53,596 bases of DNA from Chara braunii (Eukaryota > Streptophyta > Charophyceae > Charales > Characeae), in contig BFEA01000232.1 in the NCBI GenBank assembly GCA_003427395.1, positions 14,393 through 67,988 on the forward strand, written 5' to 3'. Every line of letters starts with the position of its first letter. The stretch's first letter is position 1. Shown one piece after another: positions 10,576 through 22,278 of this stretch. The translations under genes were made by a program, and so were the position numbers. The notes beneath the pieces were generated by a model. That model had not been told where the DNA came from and ran no database searches. It saw nothing but the letters and a program-made list of their open reading frames with translations.

Positions 10576-13500
10576 TCTCGCTTTCCAACCGAGGTCCTCA
10601 GTGAACGAACTCGGGAATGATAAAAACGATGATCACGACAAAACGACAACCTTTAGATTAACTAATATAACTCGTGATATATGAGTTGAACTACCGTTGG
10701 CTAGACACTAAGAATGTTGTATGCAGGAGTGTGAAGTCACACCAACAATGCGGACATATATCACATTTTTCGGGACTTCAACTGCCTATGAACGTCCTTA
10801 AAGAATGGACTTGGGAATAAGATAGTTAGAAGTCTATGTCAAAACTACTAGTGAGTGTAATACTTTTACATAGTTGTTGGAAGTTAGGTTAATGATTTGA
10901 GAGAGATGTCTGTGTGTGCTAGATCCTTTCTTCAGTTTACATACTCGAGGTATTTGTCGATGTGATCGCGTCTATCGTCTTAAGTTATTGAGAGGTTAGC
11001 GACTACATAGACTTTCTTTAAGGGTCAAAGGAGAGATAAATGTGTGGCTATAATTTTATCTATCTTTAGCTAGTGTACACTAACTTAAGTCAACCTTGCT
11101 GTCATACTGCCTTCCTTGTCAATATCTCCATAGTTAAATACACGTTGTAGGGTTATGGCAGACTTTTGTTCCTTATGTAGTGGAACTGTCTAGTCACTGT
11201 ATTACCTACACGTTAGAATGTGAAGAATCCATCACATCTTTGGGAGTAATTACTGTTATATGTTAGAGAGACCTTGATACTTGCCTAGCCTTCATATACA
11301 CTTCACGTAGTATTGTTGCTATGTCTTCGTCCCCTTTTATCTAAATCATCAATTGAGTTTTCATGTTATCGTCGAACTTAGCAGTAAGTTACTAGTCTGT
11401 ATTCCCATTTGTCTATAGGCAGCATTGTCATTCCCAACGAATATCGATTTTGGTAATATTTCATTGATATATTTTTAAACCGCCCATATGCAAGTTTACT
11501 TGTCATCTCATATGCTGTCTCTTACTTCCATTTGAGTTTCATCACTTGCTTGAATTATTAGCTTGACAGGTTTCTTTTCCATTGTTTAATATAGAATGTT
11601 ACTAATGGTTGTACAAGTAGGATGACTGCATATCTCCTGCTCATCAAATTGGTATATCCTCAATACGCTTTGAATCTATTGTGATAGCTATAACGTCCTA
11701 ATGGTTCCTAATAAGTTAGGACTATTAGAATACATTAGAACACTAAATTGTAAAGTCTACTTCTCATGAGCACGTCATGTCTCCTCTGAGTTTGATTTGA
11801 TGTGATCCCAGGATGGACCAGGATGCTTTAACTGTCGTTAAAGCAAAGTTTTATCCCAAGCAGGTTAAAAACTTTTTATGGCTAGCTACCCAGCGAAAAA
11901 TCTTTAAGTCATAAAAAACATAGAGAGAAATAGTAAACTCAATCTAGCCTTACTTATACTTATGCTCAATTTATTCTTATGCTCAATTTATTCTTATGCT
12001 TAATAAGCCTGGTAATTCTCGTTATTATCTCACCCAACATTCCTCGCATCATGATTTCCTTAATCATATAGACATATTATGTTAACTTAGGTATTGTGTC
12101 ATTATGACCCTTTTTTATTAACTTTTATCAACCGTAAGCTTACAAGTGTTGTTTTGCATGTGTTGTCGTGCATAAGATTTGTATGTTGAGCCGCCTAAGG
12201 TACATAAGTTACAAATCGACAAAATAAGAGAAAGGCGACAAGAGAAAGTCTCTAAATAGATCTATTGACTTCAGAAAAGGAAGAAAAGGTTTGAAGGAGG
12301 AAAATAAATTAAAAAAAAAAAAAGATGGTATGGGATTATATTATTATTAGGATAACTGACACAAGCATACCACCTCCCGTGGTAAAAATAACTTAGTAAT
12401 TTTTGTGAGGATTACTGTACCGCACCTTATCATTTTTTAAGTCATTTTTCTGTATTTGTCAGACGATAGGTTGCCTTCCTTCTATCTCCAACCTACCTCA
12501 TTAATGATATTTAATCATCCTTTTTTTTACTTTCTCGATATTCACTTTCAACGCCATAGTGCGTCATGATCCACCCTTCGTTTTATAAGTCGTGTCAACA
12601 CATTATTACTTATATATTGAGCTTGCACTTTTTTCCTATGCCATAACAATCTATTTGGGATTATCTCTTACTCACCATATAGGAAGATTATCTGAAAGGA
12701 AACAATAGTGGGTTCAAATATTGCGTGTCCTGAATTAACTATACTTGAGCGCTTGTTTTGACAAACCTTGAATGTCTAATCTGTGTCAATGTCAAAAATA
12801 TCAAAAGGGTTGAATTTTTTTTATGTCTTGTCATTATAGTACCTCTCTTGAATGACGAGAAAGGATTCTACAAAAGAAGGGAAAGGAAGGTTATGAGTAC
12901 TGTTAGTTCCTTCCTAGAGTTTGACGATGAACGCAAATGTCAAGTAGACCTCTTGAACCCTGAAAAAGTGTATAGTTGCGAGACTACCTACTTGAATACC
13001 ACATGTATTCGCAAGGTCATACGTCATACTTTCTGACTATAGGATTGACAATTAAACAAACCCTATTAATTATTGCTAGAGAATCTTAATTGATCATCTA
13101 TTCTTAGAGCTATAGTCTAACTGTGAAGGTTGTATTGTGCAACGTATGAGTTTATGACTATCTTCTTAAAAAAACTACTCTCTCTAAAAACCTACTGAAT
13201 ATAGTGAAGCTAAGAGAATATATATAGTTATCTAGTTGTCAGCATTATACTGTAGCAAAGTCATCTACTTGATAGGTACGTTTAGGTGACAATCAATTAA
13301 CGTATATCAAATTTGTAAGGGTACAAAGAAGCTCGATCTTTAGTATAGATTTCGAAAAGATTGGGGTCTGTATGATAATAAGACCTTAGGAAACCGATTA
13401 TAATCATAGTGTGGATATGAATAGAGTAAAGATGGACAATAGTAAACTTACTTATTTTAACAGTTAGAAGTCGACTAGTTAGGAAAAATATGTTTATAAC

Positions 13501-15574
13501 ATTATGGCAGTGTGATAAAAAGTTTGGTTGGTAAGGTTGTTTATTAGAAGAATATTTAACTTTTAGAAAATTATGAGATATAAATTCATTATTTCATCAC
13601 CTGCTTTGGTGACTGATTAATCCTTATGGGCGAATAGTATAACGAGCGTAATATTATGTCATCTACTTGAAAAATATGTGTCTATCTGAGGTTGTATATG
13701 ATAGAGTATGATAATGAACTAGCTTTAGGAATCACTGCATAAAAAACCCGATCAGATTTATGTGATTCTTGAAAGGTAAGTGAATAGATTCGAACTTTAT
13801 TGATTGGTTAAGCATTGGAAATTGTATCATGTAAAAAAATAAATATGAGACTATCTACTTAAATAACTATCTCCTCTAATATTATACTCATATGATCAGC
13901 GTATGAGAGTATCCACTTAAAAGTTATCCAACTCCTCAAATTACAGTATTATATAAAAAAAGTGTTAGAACTTATTATTCTTACTATAGTAAATGCATAT
14001 GGCTGGGTATGGATGAATGCATGATCGATTGCTTCATGACTGTTTTTGTGCCTGACTGACTATGCTTGTAAATTCTTTCTTCAATAAGGGTAGAAAAGTT
14101 GTATGAAATTCGTGTTCATGATGGGGTTCAAGGGGAATGGAGTGACCAACCTTTGAAAAAAATAGATTCTCTCAAAGGAGATCAATATGCATAATATGTC
14201 ATTTGAAAGATTGCAACGTGGATTGATATATTTTCCAAGCGGATTAGAAAAGGTACAGTAAAGTCTCGTAGGTGGTAGTGAGACTCACACCGGAACAATA
14301 TTACTGGTCCATAGTAAGGTGTTGTCACTTTTTCTAATGAGGAGAGATGACTACACTATCATCGAGGGAGACGAACATGTTAAGAACCTTATTAAAACGT
14401 TGTCTATAGGGAAGGCGGTTGCTGCCTGCTATGAGATGAGGAGTGTTTATCTAACCTTGTGCCGAGCAGGGTCACCTCATCTTCATTGTCAAGGTCTAAC
14501 CAACTCGGAGCATGCGAGATGAGGCCATCTGACTCTATTGACAAAATACTAATAGGGTCTCAGCATTAAAACCGGAGGGAGGTTTGGGGAAACTCAGTCT
14601 TAGAGCAGGGCTAAGGATTTGAGATGTTATCTCTTTGACAGGATTACACCACCCCTTGACATAGTATGCCTCTATCAAGCTAAAAGGAACAATAAATACT
14701 ATGTCATTATAATTATTATTTTTGTATCATCATTGTATTTGTTTTTGTGAAGTTTTCATTTTAACCACTGTTCTCATTGTTAATGAAAATTACCAATTGG
14801 TGTCTGTTTGCATTGATATGATTGAATGTTTTAGATTTTTCTTTTACTTCGCTTGCGATTTCAACATCTCTTTGTAATATTACTTACTTATTTACATTAT
14901 ATTTTTTTATGGCAGGAGAATGTCATTTACATTTGTATTGTAAGGTTCATGAAAACAAGGAAAAAACTCTACATACTGTAAAAATTTATTTATGTTTTGT
15001 TTCCGTACTAATGAATTTGATTTGATTGGCATAGTATGGTTTTGATCTTTGATGACTATCTCTGAGAAGATATAATCTTTCTTGAGTACGATCTGAGTAA
15101 TACTCGGATACGAGTATTACACGTAAATTTGTATGGTACATGATTGGATCAGTCTTTTATTGAAGACCTAACCTCTAAAGGGAGTTTAACGTTAACCTTA
15201 AAAATTTGAGTCTTGTTTTGAATCATAAAATTATTGATATTTGACAGGCACCAAAGATATGTACTGTTTGAAGAAACATATGAGATGTATCATATTTTAA
15301 AATACATTGAAGTTATGTTTGTTTTGCAAAAGGCGTTGTCTACCATTCTAATAGGGTAAGTGTGAGATAAAATTAGAACATTTTGAAATGGGATCGCTCG
15401 AGACTGTCGATTTTATGAAAGATATTTTTTTCATCAATAGTATTGTAGAAACAAAAAGAAATTATATTATTTTGGATTTTCAGCTCGTTTTACTTGTTTT
15501 GAGCGATCCTCGTGACTTGTGTCTGACTGAGCTGTGATCGAGACGGGAAGACACGACCACTGAGTGACAACCTG

Positions 15575-15780
15575 ACGATGCCCCTCGTTCATCCACTATA
15601 TGGCAACCTAACAATAATGAAAAATTTATTGTTGTTTGTAGTTTTATAAATTGTTTTGATATATATTGAAATACACATCGTTCATCCAATAAGTGGCAAC
15701 ATGATGAGGGGGGAAAAATTTTGTTTATGATTTTTTTATTTTACATATTGAAATGAACATTGTTCATCCACTCCAGGAGG
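15575..15780. repeat. Three-copy repeat CATCGTTCATCCA..GTGGCAAC
   Basis: Three diverged units of about 90 bp share GTTCATCCACTATATGGCAAC or a variant, then an A/T-rich tract and ATATTGAAATACAC. They lie inside the LARD-like interior. Confidence 0.65.
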
Positions 15781-16277
15781 TGAGTCTGAGGGACTAAATT
15801 ACCAAGCCTATGGAGGAAACTTGACATTGTTGGGACGTAACTTCCAGCGTTGACTGCTGACCAAGTATAATCAGGCAACGAACATTCTGGTTTAGGCCTA
15901 GAGTTGAAACATAAAGGGCAGATACCCTATTGAGGGAATCAATTCAGGTGGTTACCAGAGGGGCCGAGAGTCGGGTCTAGAAGCTGGGTAAAACCCAAGA
16001 TAGGAGGATTTACCCGTTATTACATAACCAATACGGGAACCACTGTTAATATAACAACACGATGGGCCGCAGATCTGGTCTGATCAACCGGACTGTGGTG
16101 GGTTTAGACAAAGACCATCGATCCCCTCGCATTAGACTTTTGGCATGACTGTAATCTCGTTTAGACTAAGACCCACGTCTAAAAGGACAAATTCTATGAC
16201 TCATCGGACAACCAACGAGGATCTAGGAAGAAAGTCTAAAGATGTGGAAAGGATGATCGTTCTCTTTTGGTAACTTT

Positions 16278-16379
16278 CACCGTTGTAGTACATAGCCAGT
16301 ATCCCCATCATTGCTTCATTGAGTTTGGTTTGGGAGTTTCAGTATGTGAAAGACCCGGGTTAGAATCCCGACAATGGTG
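16278..16379 (+). other. tRNA-like foldable segment, probably degenerate
   Basis: CACCGTTG (16278-16285) can pair with CAATGGTG (16372-16379) like an acceptor stem. GTAC..GTAT gives a 4-bp D-like arm. TTTCAGTATGTGAAA forms a 5-bp variable-arm-like hairpin. CGGGTTAGAATCCCG gives a T-arm with loop TTAGAAT. The anticodon region is too long and does not form a clean 5-bp stem, so this is at best an intron-bearing or decayed type II (Ser/Leu-like) tRNA relic. Chance folding is not excluded. Confidence 0.3.
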
Positions 16380-16669
16380 GAATGTATCAGTGTGAACTTT
16401 GACCGCATCTTAATCCAGGGACTTCGATTTGGCTATCCACTTATCAAAGATGTGCCTTATTTTATGAAAGGGATTTACCTTCTCTTTCAGAAGGAAAAAA
16501 AAGTATATGTATTGTTTTATATTGTATCATCTGTTCAGTGGTGTTATCGATTACGTCATATTTTATCAGTTGATTTGATTCTGGGAAGCGATCTGAGGAG
16601 GAATTGTATGGACTATCGTGATAAACGTCCATAGTAACGGGGACGTCGCTTAATGACATTTGGAAATAC

Positions 16670-17598
16670 TGTCAGACCAAATACCCTTACAAAGGTATTT
16701 GATCATGCTTTTGCAGTCGACACAATGGCTACCATGATGGGGCCGGTCTGAAATGAAAAGGGTGTGCGCGCTTTAGCGTGACACTTGAAACGATTTCCTC
16801 GGTTGTTAGTGCCGGGGCAAATCGGTGATAAAATTTCGAGAGTATGTGCGCGCGTTGTTATGACTCGCGCTGTGATGGTTAGGATCGTTAGTAATACCCT
16901 TTGATCAAAACAGTCGAGGGGTTGATTGAGTCAGTGTTGTGACAGGTAGATCTATGACACACACTAAAACTTGGGCTGGTACCTGTCTACGTACCAGTAC
17001 TGGGCGTCTAAAAATGCTAATTTTTGTCTTCTTATGCTTGGCCTCGAGTACTTGGCACATCTAGCTTTACTTGGTGTGGTACCGGCATACCTGCTACTTG
17101 AGTATTTCCCGCTGCTCCTAAGTGTCGCGGGCCTCTTTCCCCGCCACTTGAGTATTTTCCCCGTCGCGACCCTCAATGTCACGGCCACAGGTAAGTACCG
17201 GCCCGTCGGGTCTTCCGATCAACCAAGTGCCCGTGCGAGTCACGCACACACTCAAGTCAACAAGCACTTAGACATGACACACAAGCCGACAAGAGTGCAT
17301 ACACACAGATTTAGAATTGGGCTCGGTCCACTAGGTGGGCCGAGCCTCATTCATCTACTTATACTTGGACTGCTCTTATCTTACTCGAAGCAGGAACTAG
17401 CCCAGTAGGTTTCGGTATGGATTGACAAGTGGTGGACTCGAGAATCGAGTCCACCAGCCTGTGGGCTAGCTCCTTTTTGACAAGGAGTTTGAGTACACCC
17501 TATTGGGATCTTGTTTCAACCCCACGGATGGCTGGCAGGGGCTTGAACGGACGACCTCAGTGTTAGGGTTTGGTATAGTTAGTTGGTCGCAGCCGACA
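16670..17598 (+). repeat. 3' LTR of the LARD-like element
   Basis: Starts TGTCAGACC and ends GCAGCCGACA. It is colinear with the 5' LTR over its whole length, with scattered substitutions and small indels. One indel shortens the left-end hairpin. Minisatellite B resumes at the next base. Confidence 0.93.
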
Positions 17599-18170
17599 GC
17601 GCCACGGTCGGAACTTGCCATTACCGTGTGTGCCCACGTCAGAAATAGTCATTACGGTGCTTACCCAGGTCTGAATTTCCTATTATGTTGCGCGCCCAGA
17701 TCAGGACTTGCCATTACAGTGAGAGCCCGGGTTGGAACTTGACATTGTGGTCCACGCCCAAGTCAGGACTTGTCATTATAGTGTGCGTTAGGTCGAAGCT
17801 TGCCATCGCAGTATGTGTTGAGGTTAGAACTTGTCATCACAGTGCGCGCCCCCGTCGGAACTTGTGATTACAGTGCGCATCCTGGTCGAAGCTTGCCATT
17901 ACAATGTGCGCGCAGGTAGGAACTTGTCATCACAGTGTGCGTTGAGGTAGGAACTTGTCATTACAGTGCGCGCCCAGGTCGGAACTTGCCATCCCAATGA
18001 GCGCCCAGGTATCAACTTACCATTACGGTGCACACCTCGATCTGAATTGATCACTACTATGTGTGTCCAGGTCGGCACTCGCCTTTGCCATGCACGCCCA
18101 GATCAAAACTTGCCATGCGTGTCAAGATCATAGCTTACCATTATCGTGCGTGTCTGGTTTTCGATTTAAA
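17599..18170. repeat. Minisatellite B, right part (CGGAACTTGCCATTA..)
   Basis: About fifteen diverged units of 35-38 bp with the consensus GGAACTTGCCATTACAGTG then CGCGCCCAGGTC. It is the continuation of the array interrupted at 9611. Confidence 0.92.
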
Positions 18171-18184
18171 GTTATTGTATACGC

Positions 18185-18600
18185 CTCCCAGTGTGTTTTA
18201 CCCTTGGCAAATCACAGTAATTGGTCTATTTAGACTGCGTGCGAAGCATCATGATGAGCCTTCGGGATAGGATTATTGCGTGCTAAGTAGCAGGTTTTGG
18301 GTTGCTGCACCTAGCCTCGTGGACATAAATGTTGCATACCAACTAAGATCAGTAATGTATGAGCGCTTCCCTGGGTGGATCGGTAATATAGGACTGGTCA
18401 TCTTTTAGGATAGGTAATGCAAGATTGTGTACCCGCTTTGATTGGTAATGCAGGACCCCGTGTTTGCTCTAATCGGTGGTATAAGGTTGTGCACCCACTT
18501 CAATCGGTAATGCGGAGCCTCGAGCCTACAGTGCTCTTGCTTGGATTGGTGATGTTGGACTGCATGCGCATTTAGATTGATAGTGTTGGTGTGGTCACTG
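18185..18600. repeat. Minisatellite C (GATTGGTAATGCAGGACTG)
   Basis: Around ten diverged units of 35-45 bp, each with GAT(C/T)GGTAAT(G/A)CAGGAC or a variant and a G(T/C)GCACCCGCTT half. Degenerate, and adjacent to minisatellite B. Confidence 0.75.
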
Positions 18601-19569
18601 GACTAGAGCCGCTCACGTCGCTTAAACCACCAGTATCTCCGCCAGTGTTAAGAAATTACGATGTCTTGGCCAGTACCCGAACTTTTCGGGCTGGGACACA
18701 GGGTCGGGAATGTTCCATAAATCTGAATTTTATAGTGACAAAAAAAAGGGGGAAAAAAAATATTTTCTCTCCTGCAATCATGTCGGGCTGGGTAGTCCAG
18801 GAGGCCGTGCTCATAATCTTCCTCCACAGAATGCACCTTACAGGTAAGGGGGTCACATTTTGAATGTTACTATTTATTTATTTTTATTGGTCGTGTGTTT
18901 CTTATGAATCCCCTGTCCGTAAATTGCTCAAGTTGTCCGTGATCTGCTCAAGCTATGTTTTGTCAGAGGATTGTAAGCTCATCACACTGGCACTTGGGGG
19001 AATGTATCCAGCCATTTTTACGGCCGGATCCATGTGCTCGTTTTTCCCTTTTTTATTCTCTTTTTTGAATCTGACAACCTGGTCACGGGGCTGAGATGCC
19101 CTCATTGCGGGCTCACTCACACTACCACTTCCAAGAATGTATACAACTGCAATCACGACGAAATTTAATTATTTTCTGAGGTTCACGACCGCAACTTTTC
19201 TTTTTTTTTTTTGTTTTTTTTTTGTTCTTCCTGTGAGAGTACCAGAAAGAAAACGGAGTGGTACCCAGGCTCGGCAAAGCTCAGAGCGCAGTGAAATTTA
19301 GGGTCGACAAAAATAGGCTCGGAGGTACTGGTGGTTTACGATCATTACAACTTGTTCGGGCGTCTTGCGGGTTGGAGTCGCCCTTTAGATCGGAGTTGCT
19401 AGCTCCATGTGTTGTTTCGATCCACTGCATAAAGGTTAAAGGTTGATTGCCTCTTGAAAACATTTGTCTTGATTCCAGATTGGTTATGTGTCAGCCCATC
19501 GCTGACTCGAAGCTGCGTGTTAATCCACTTATGGATTGAGTCTGTTGGCCCGGCAGGATAGATCATGGT
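18601..19569. other. Unassigned sequence, no gene seen
   Basis: Mixed-composition DNA with short A/G and T runs (for example near 18739 and 19199). I recognise no coding domain, RNA or repeat family. Opposing short frames at 18590-19160 have no conserved motif. Confidence 0.5.
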
Positions 19570-19810
19570 CATGCTACCATTTTCACAGGCTTTGTGGATT
19601 GGATCGAAGTTATATGCTCACTGCTATTGATCGAATCAGAGTTGGGTGGTCACTACGTTGATTGGATCTGAGTTATATGCTCATTGTTGTTGATCGAATC
19701 GGAGTTGTATGCTCACTGTTGTTGATGGGATTGGCGGCGTTTGGCGGTATGAGTTCATTGTTATTGATTAGATCGGGTTGGTTTGCTCAGTATCGTTGAT
19801 TGAGCAGTTC
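19570..19810. repeat. Minisatellite D (TTGTTGATCGAATCGGAGTT)
   Basis: Six or so diverged units of 33-40 bp containing GTTGATYGRATCGGAGTT and TATGCTCACTG. Sequence unrelated to minisatellites B and C. Confidence 0.8.
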
Positions 19811-20221
19811 GTCCCTTATGGTCGAACAATGCACGTTGGCTCGTATAGCTCGCCATTGCTGATCAGAAACCATGCGCAGACTCGTGCGGCTTGCCTCGTT
19901 TGTTGGGACCTGTGTGCTGGTGTTCAGTTATGCGCTCAGTTCGTGTTCGTAATCCTTTATGAAAGTAAGCTTGTGTGCGTCGACTCTGAGATTTCTACAG
20001 GTACAACCATATCTTGGTGCGCCAATACTTTGGGATCACCATTTGAGTCTAATCCTGCGTTTGGTGTCGTATTTAATCTAAACCAGATTGGAGTTGAGTC
20101 AAGGTTGCAATCCGATTCTTTTTGCTCCGTATATGCCCCAACATTGGTAGATCAGTCCATGCTGCTTCAGTATTAATAGCGTCGTCGTTGTTATGATGGT
20201 GATTACTATCTAGTCCCTGCA

Positions 20222-20600
20222 AATATAGTATTTTGTTGATTCAATCCCTATGTGAGTGGTATCTTGACGATCAGTTCTTCCTGCGCAAAAATTCTCTTGC
20301 AGTTCAATTCCTATGTAGTTCATTCCCCGTGCAATCTTTGTTTTGTTGATCAGTTTTTTTGCTGCGCATACGGGATTTTGCAGTTCAACCCCTGCGAAGC
20401 TGGTATTTTGTTGTTCGGTTCTTTATTGCGCATATGATATTTTGCAGTTCAGTCCCAGCGCAGGTAGTATTTTACTGATCAATTCTCTGCCGCATGTACG
20501 GTATTTTGCAGTTCATTCCCTACGTAGGTGTATTTTGCTGATCCATTATTTGTTGCGTAGACGGTGACTAGCAGTTCAGCCTCTGTCGCAACTCCGTCCA
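20222..20600. repeat. Minisatellite E (GGTATTTTGCAGTTCAATCCC)
   Basis: About five units of 65-75 bp. Each has GCGCATACGGNATTTTGCAG, TTCARTCCCTRCGYAG and GTATTTTGTTGATCAGTTCT. The units drift gradually along the array. Confidence 0.82.
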
Positions 20601-20727
20601 TGAAGTTCTGATCACCCGCAGTCTTCGGTGCTTGCTAAGATGGTGTTTCACACTCCTTGTATTTGCTGCTAGAGCTGTTGCTACTGTCCAGGCGTATTTG
20701 GGTTGGACTATATTGCCATACATGACT

Positions 20728-21115
20728 TAGTGTTAACCGGACTCATTCAAGCCGGCCCCTATTATTCAAGGTTGTTGTTGTTCAACGGGGCCCATTCAGG
20801 TGGGCCCATTTATCGAGTTGCGGATTTCAGTCAAGCCCATTCAGGCGGGCCCAATTATCAAGTTGTTGATTTCAGTCGGGCCCACTCATAGAGGCCCATT
20901 TATCGAGTTGTCGTCGATTTCAGTTAGACCCATTCAAGCAGGCCCCAATTATTTTTGAGTTGTTGTTATTCAGCCCGGCCCATTCCAGCGGACCATTACA
21001 TTGAGTTTGCTGCTTACTATTCAACTGGGTTAATTCGAGCGGGCCCCTACTCTAAGTTGTTGATTCGTCCGGGCCCAATCCCACTCAAGCAGACCTATTT
21101 ATCATGTTGATGTTG
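20728..21115. repeat. Minisatellite F (GGGCCCATTCAGGCGGGCCC)
   Basis: Seven or eight units of about 50-55 bp. Each has a dyad GGGCCCATTCAGGYGGGCCC and then ATTTATCGAGTTGTTGATTTC. The dyad can form a short GC-rich hairpin in each unit. Confidence 0.85.
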
Positions 21116-21600
21116 TCTACTCTCATTCTGATGGATCTATTTATTAAGTTGTTGCTAGTTGCCCCTTGTCACTAGGACATTATTGTTGGCAGGACCACTC
21201 AATGAGGCTATTCAAGTCACATTTACAAGCTAGCCAAAATAGTTCGTCGACGTGAAACTGCCTTAAAGTGGGGTAAGCTCAGTGAGAATTTTTGATATGG
21301 TCATATTGGACATTAAAGTTTCACTGTTAGATTCAATGAGTCCCTCATCTCGAGGCACACATTGGTAATCACATGTTGTGTGCGAGGGTTAGAAAAGGGA
21401 GTGAAAAACTCTACTTATAACCGGATTGCTTATCACATCTTTAGCAGGGAGAGCTAGTGGACAAACCATTAGCTACATAACTGACATTTCGTTAAAACTG
21501 ATATTTTTTTTTTTAATTGTGAAATTGAATTTATTGAAAAGTTAACAGAATTATTCTCTGAAAACGTGACTTCTGTTTTTAAATGTAGACCATAGTAGAT
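21116..21600. other. Unassigned sequence, no gene seen
   Basis: No recognisable ORF, RNA or repeat. It begins as a decayed continuation of minisatellite F and ends in an AT-rich stretch. Confidence 0.45.
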
Positions 21601-21610
21601 TGTAGTCACA

Positions 21611-21808
21611 TGGTACCCGTGTACCATATATGGTAAGGGTATTATCATGTATCATATACCATTAGGGTCAGGGTACTATCACGTATCATATACCATTAGG
21701 ATTACATCATTCCACATAGACCATACATATGCTTATGGTATACGAAATATACCTTTCACATGGTATACGAGATATACCTTTCACATATACCATACATAGA
21801 CCATACAT
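21611..21808. repeat. Short direct repeats around CATATACCATTAGG and TATACCTTTCACAT
   Basis: ATGTATCATATACCATTAGG and a near copy, ACGTATCATATACCATTAGG, follow each other. They are followed by repeated ACCATACATA and ATATACCTTTCACAT motifs. It looks like a degenerate AT-rich tandem array. Confidence 0.7.
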
Positions 21809-21907
21809 ATGTAGACCTCTTAACGTTGTTTGACTACTTGCATGTTTTTGGGGATTCACCGCTGCATTTGCGATCCGTCGTGCAAAGCATTTGATATTGT
21901 ACATAAC

Positions 21908-21945
21908 CTGTCTCTTATACACATCTAGATGTGTATAAGAGACAG
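21908..21945. other. Nextera mate-pair junction adaptor (artefact)
   Basis: CTGTCTCTTATACACATCT followed directly by its reverse complement AGATGTGTATAAGAGACAG. This is the Tn5 mosaic end used by Nextera and, head to head, the mate-pair circularisation junction. It is library DNA and not biology. The 14 bases ATATTGTACATAAC occur on both sides of it. Confidence 0.98.
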
Positions 21946-22107
21946 ATATTGTACATAACATTGTACATTTGCAAACAGAAGGTACCACTTACAGTCCGAG
22001 CACTTTATATGTAGATCTCTTAATGTTGTCTGACTACGTGCATGTTTTTTGGGATTTACTGCTGCATTTGCAATCCGTCGTGCAAAGCATTTGATATTGT
22101 ACATAAC

Positions 22108-22145
22108 CTGTCTCTTATACACATCTAGATGTGTATAAGAGACAG
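22108..22145. other. Nextera mate-pair junction adaptor, second copy (artefact)
   Basis: The same 38-bp palindromic adaptor as at 21908-21945, again after GATATTGTACATAAC. Translated, it gives the SYTHLDVYKRQ peptide known as an adaptor contaminant in protein databases. Confidence 0.98.
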
Positions 22146-22278
22146 ACATTGTACATTTGCAAACAGAAGGTACCACTTACTTTCCGAACACTTTATATTG
22201 TACATGAATAAGTTAACGGAATCATTCAGTAACTGTCACATTTCAACCCCTTCAATCTTCTCCGCAATGTGTCATAGG

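Larger units (their letters stand above)
10576..16669 (+). other. Non-coding interior of the LARD-like element
   Basis: AT-rich, with no ORF over about 90 codons and no gag or pol motif in any frame. Features seen are a tRNA-like foldable segment at 16278-16379 and a three-copy short repeat at about 15575-15775. An obvious polypurine tract directly before the 3' LTR is missing; the nearest purine run is GAGGAGGAA near 16596. Confidence 0.75.
9612..17598 (+). mobile_element. Non-coding LTR element (LARD-like), about 8.0 kb
   Basis: Two direct repeats of about 0.94 kb (9612-10555 and 16670-17598) flank a 6.1-kb interior without any open frame above about 90 codons and no recognisable retroviral domain. 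Both LTRs begin TGTYAGACC and end CCGACA. A primer-binding site follows the first LTR after two bases. This is the architecture of a large retrotransposon derivative mobilised in trans by a coding relative. The LTRs differ at roughly one base in ten by eye, so insertion is old. The five bases on each side (CACGT and GCGCC) are not a clean target duplication. The host site is minisatellite B, found on both sides. Confidence 0.85.
21809..22195. repeat. 200-bp tandem duplication, each copy with an adaptor
   Basis: Copy 1 (21809-22008) and copy 2 (from 22009) both start ATGTAGAYCTCTTAAYGTTG and share CGTCGTGCAAAGCATTTG and GCAAACAGAAGGTACCACTT. Both carry the same 38-bp synthetic insert exactly 200 bases apart. 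The duplication may be genuine or produced in assembly, because the adaptor makes the join unreliable. Confidence 0.85.

Noticed and set aside
17599-18170. Possible CRISPR-like array
   Set aside because: Units are contiguous and diverge throughout; there are no constant repeats with unique spacers and the context is eukaryotic.
21707-22176. Two ORFs sharing VSYTHLDVYKRQ
   Set aside because: Peptide encoded by the Nextera adaptor; artefact.
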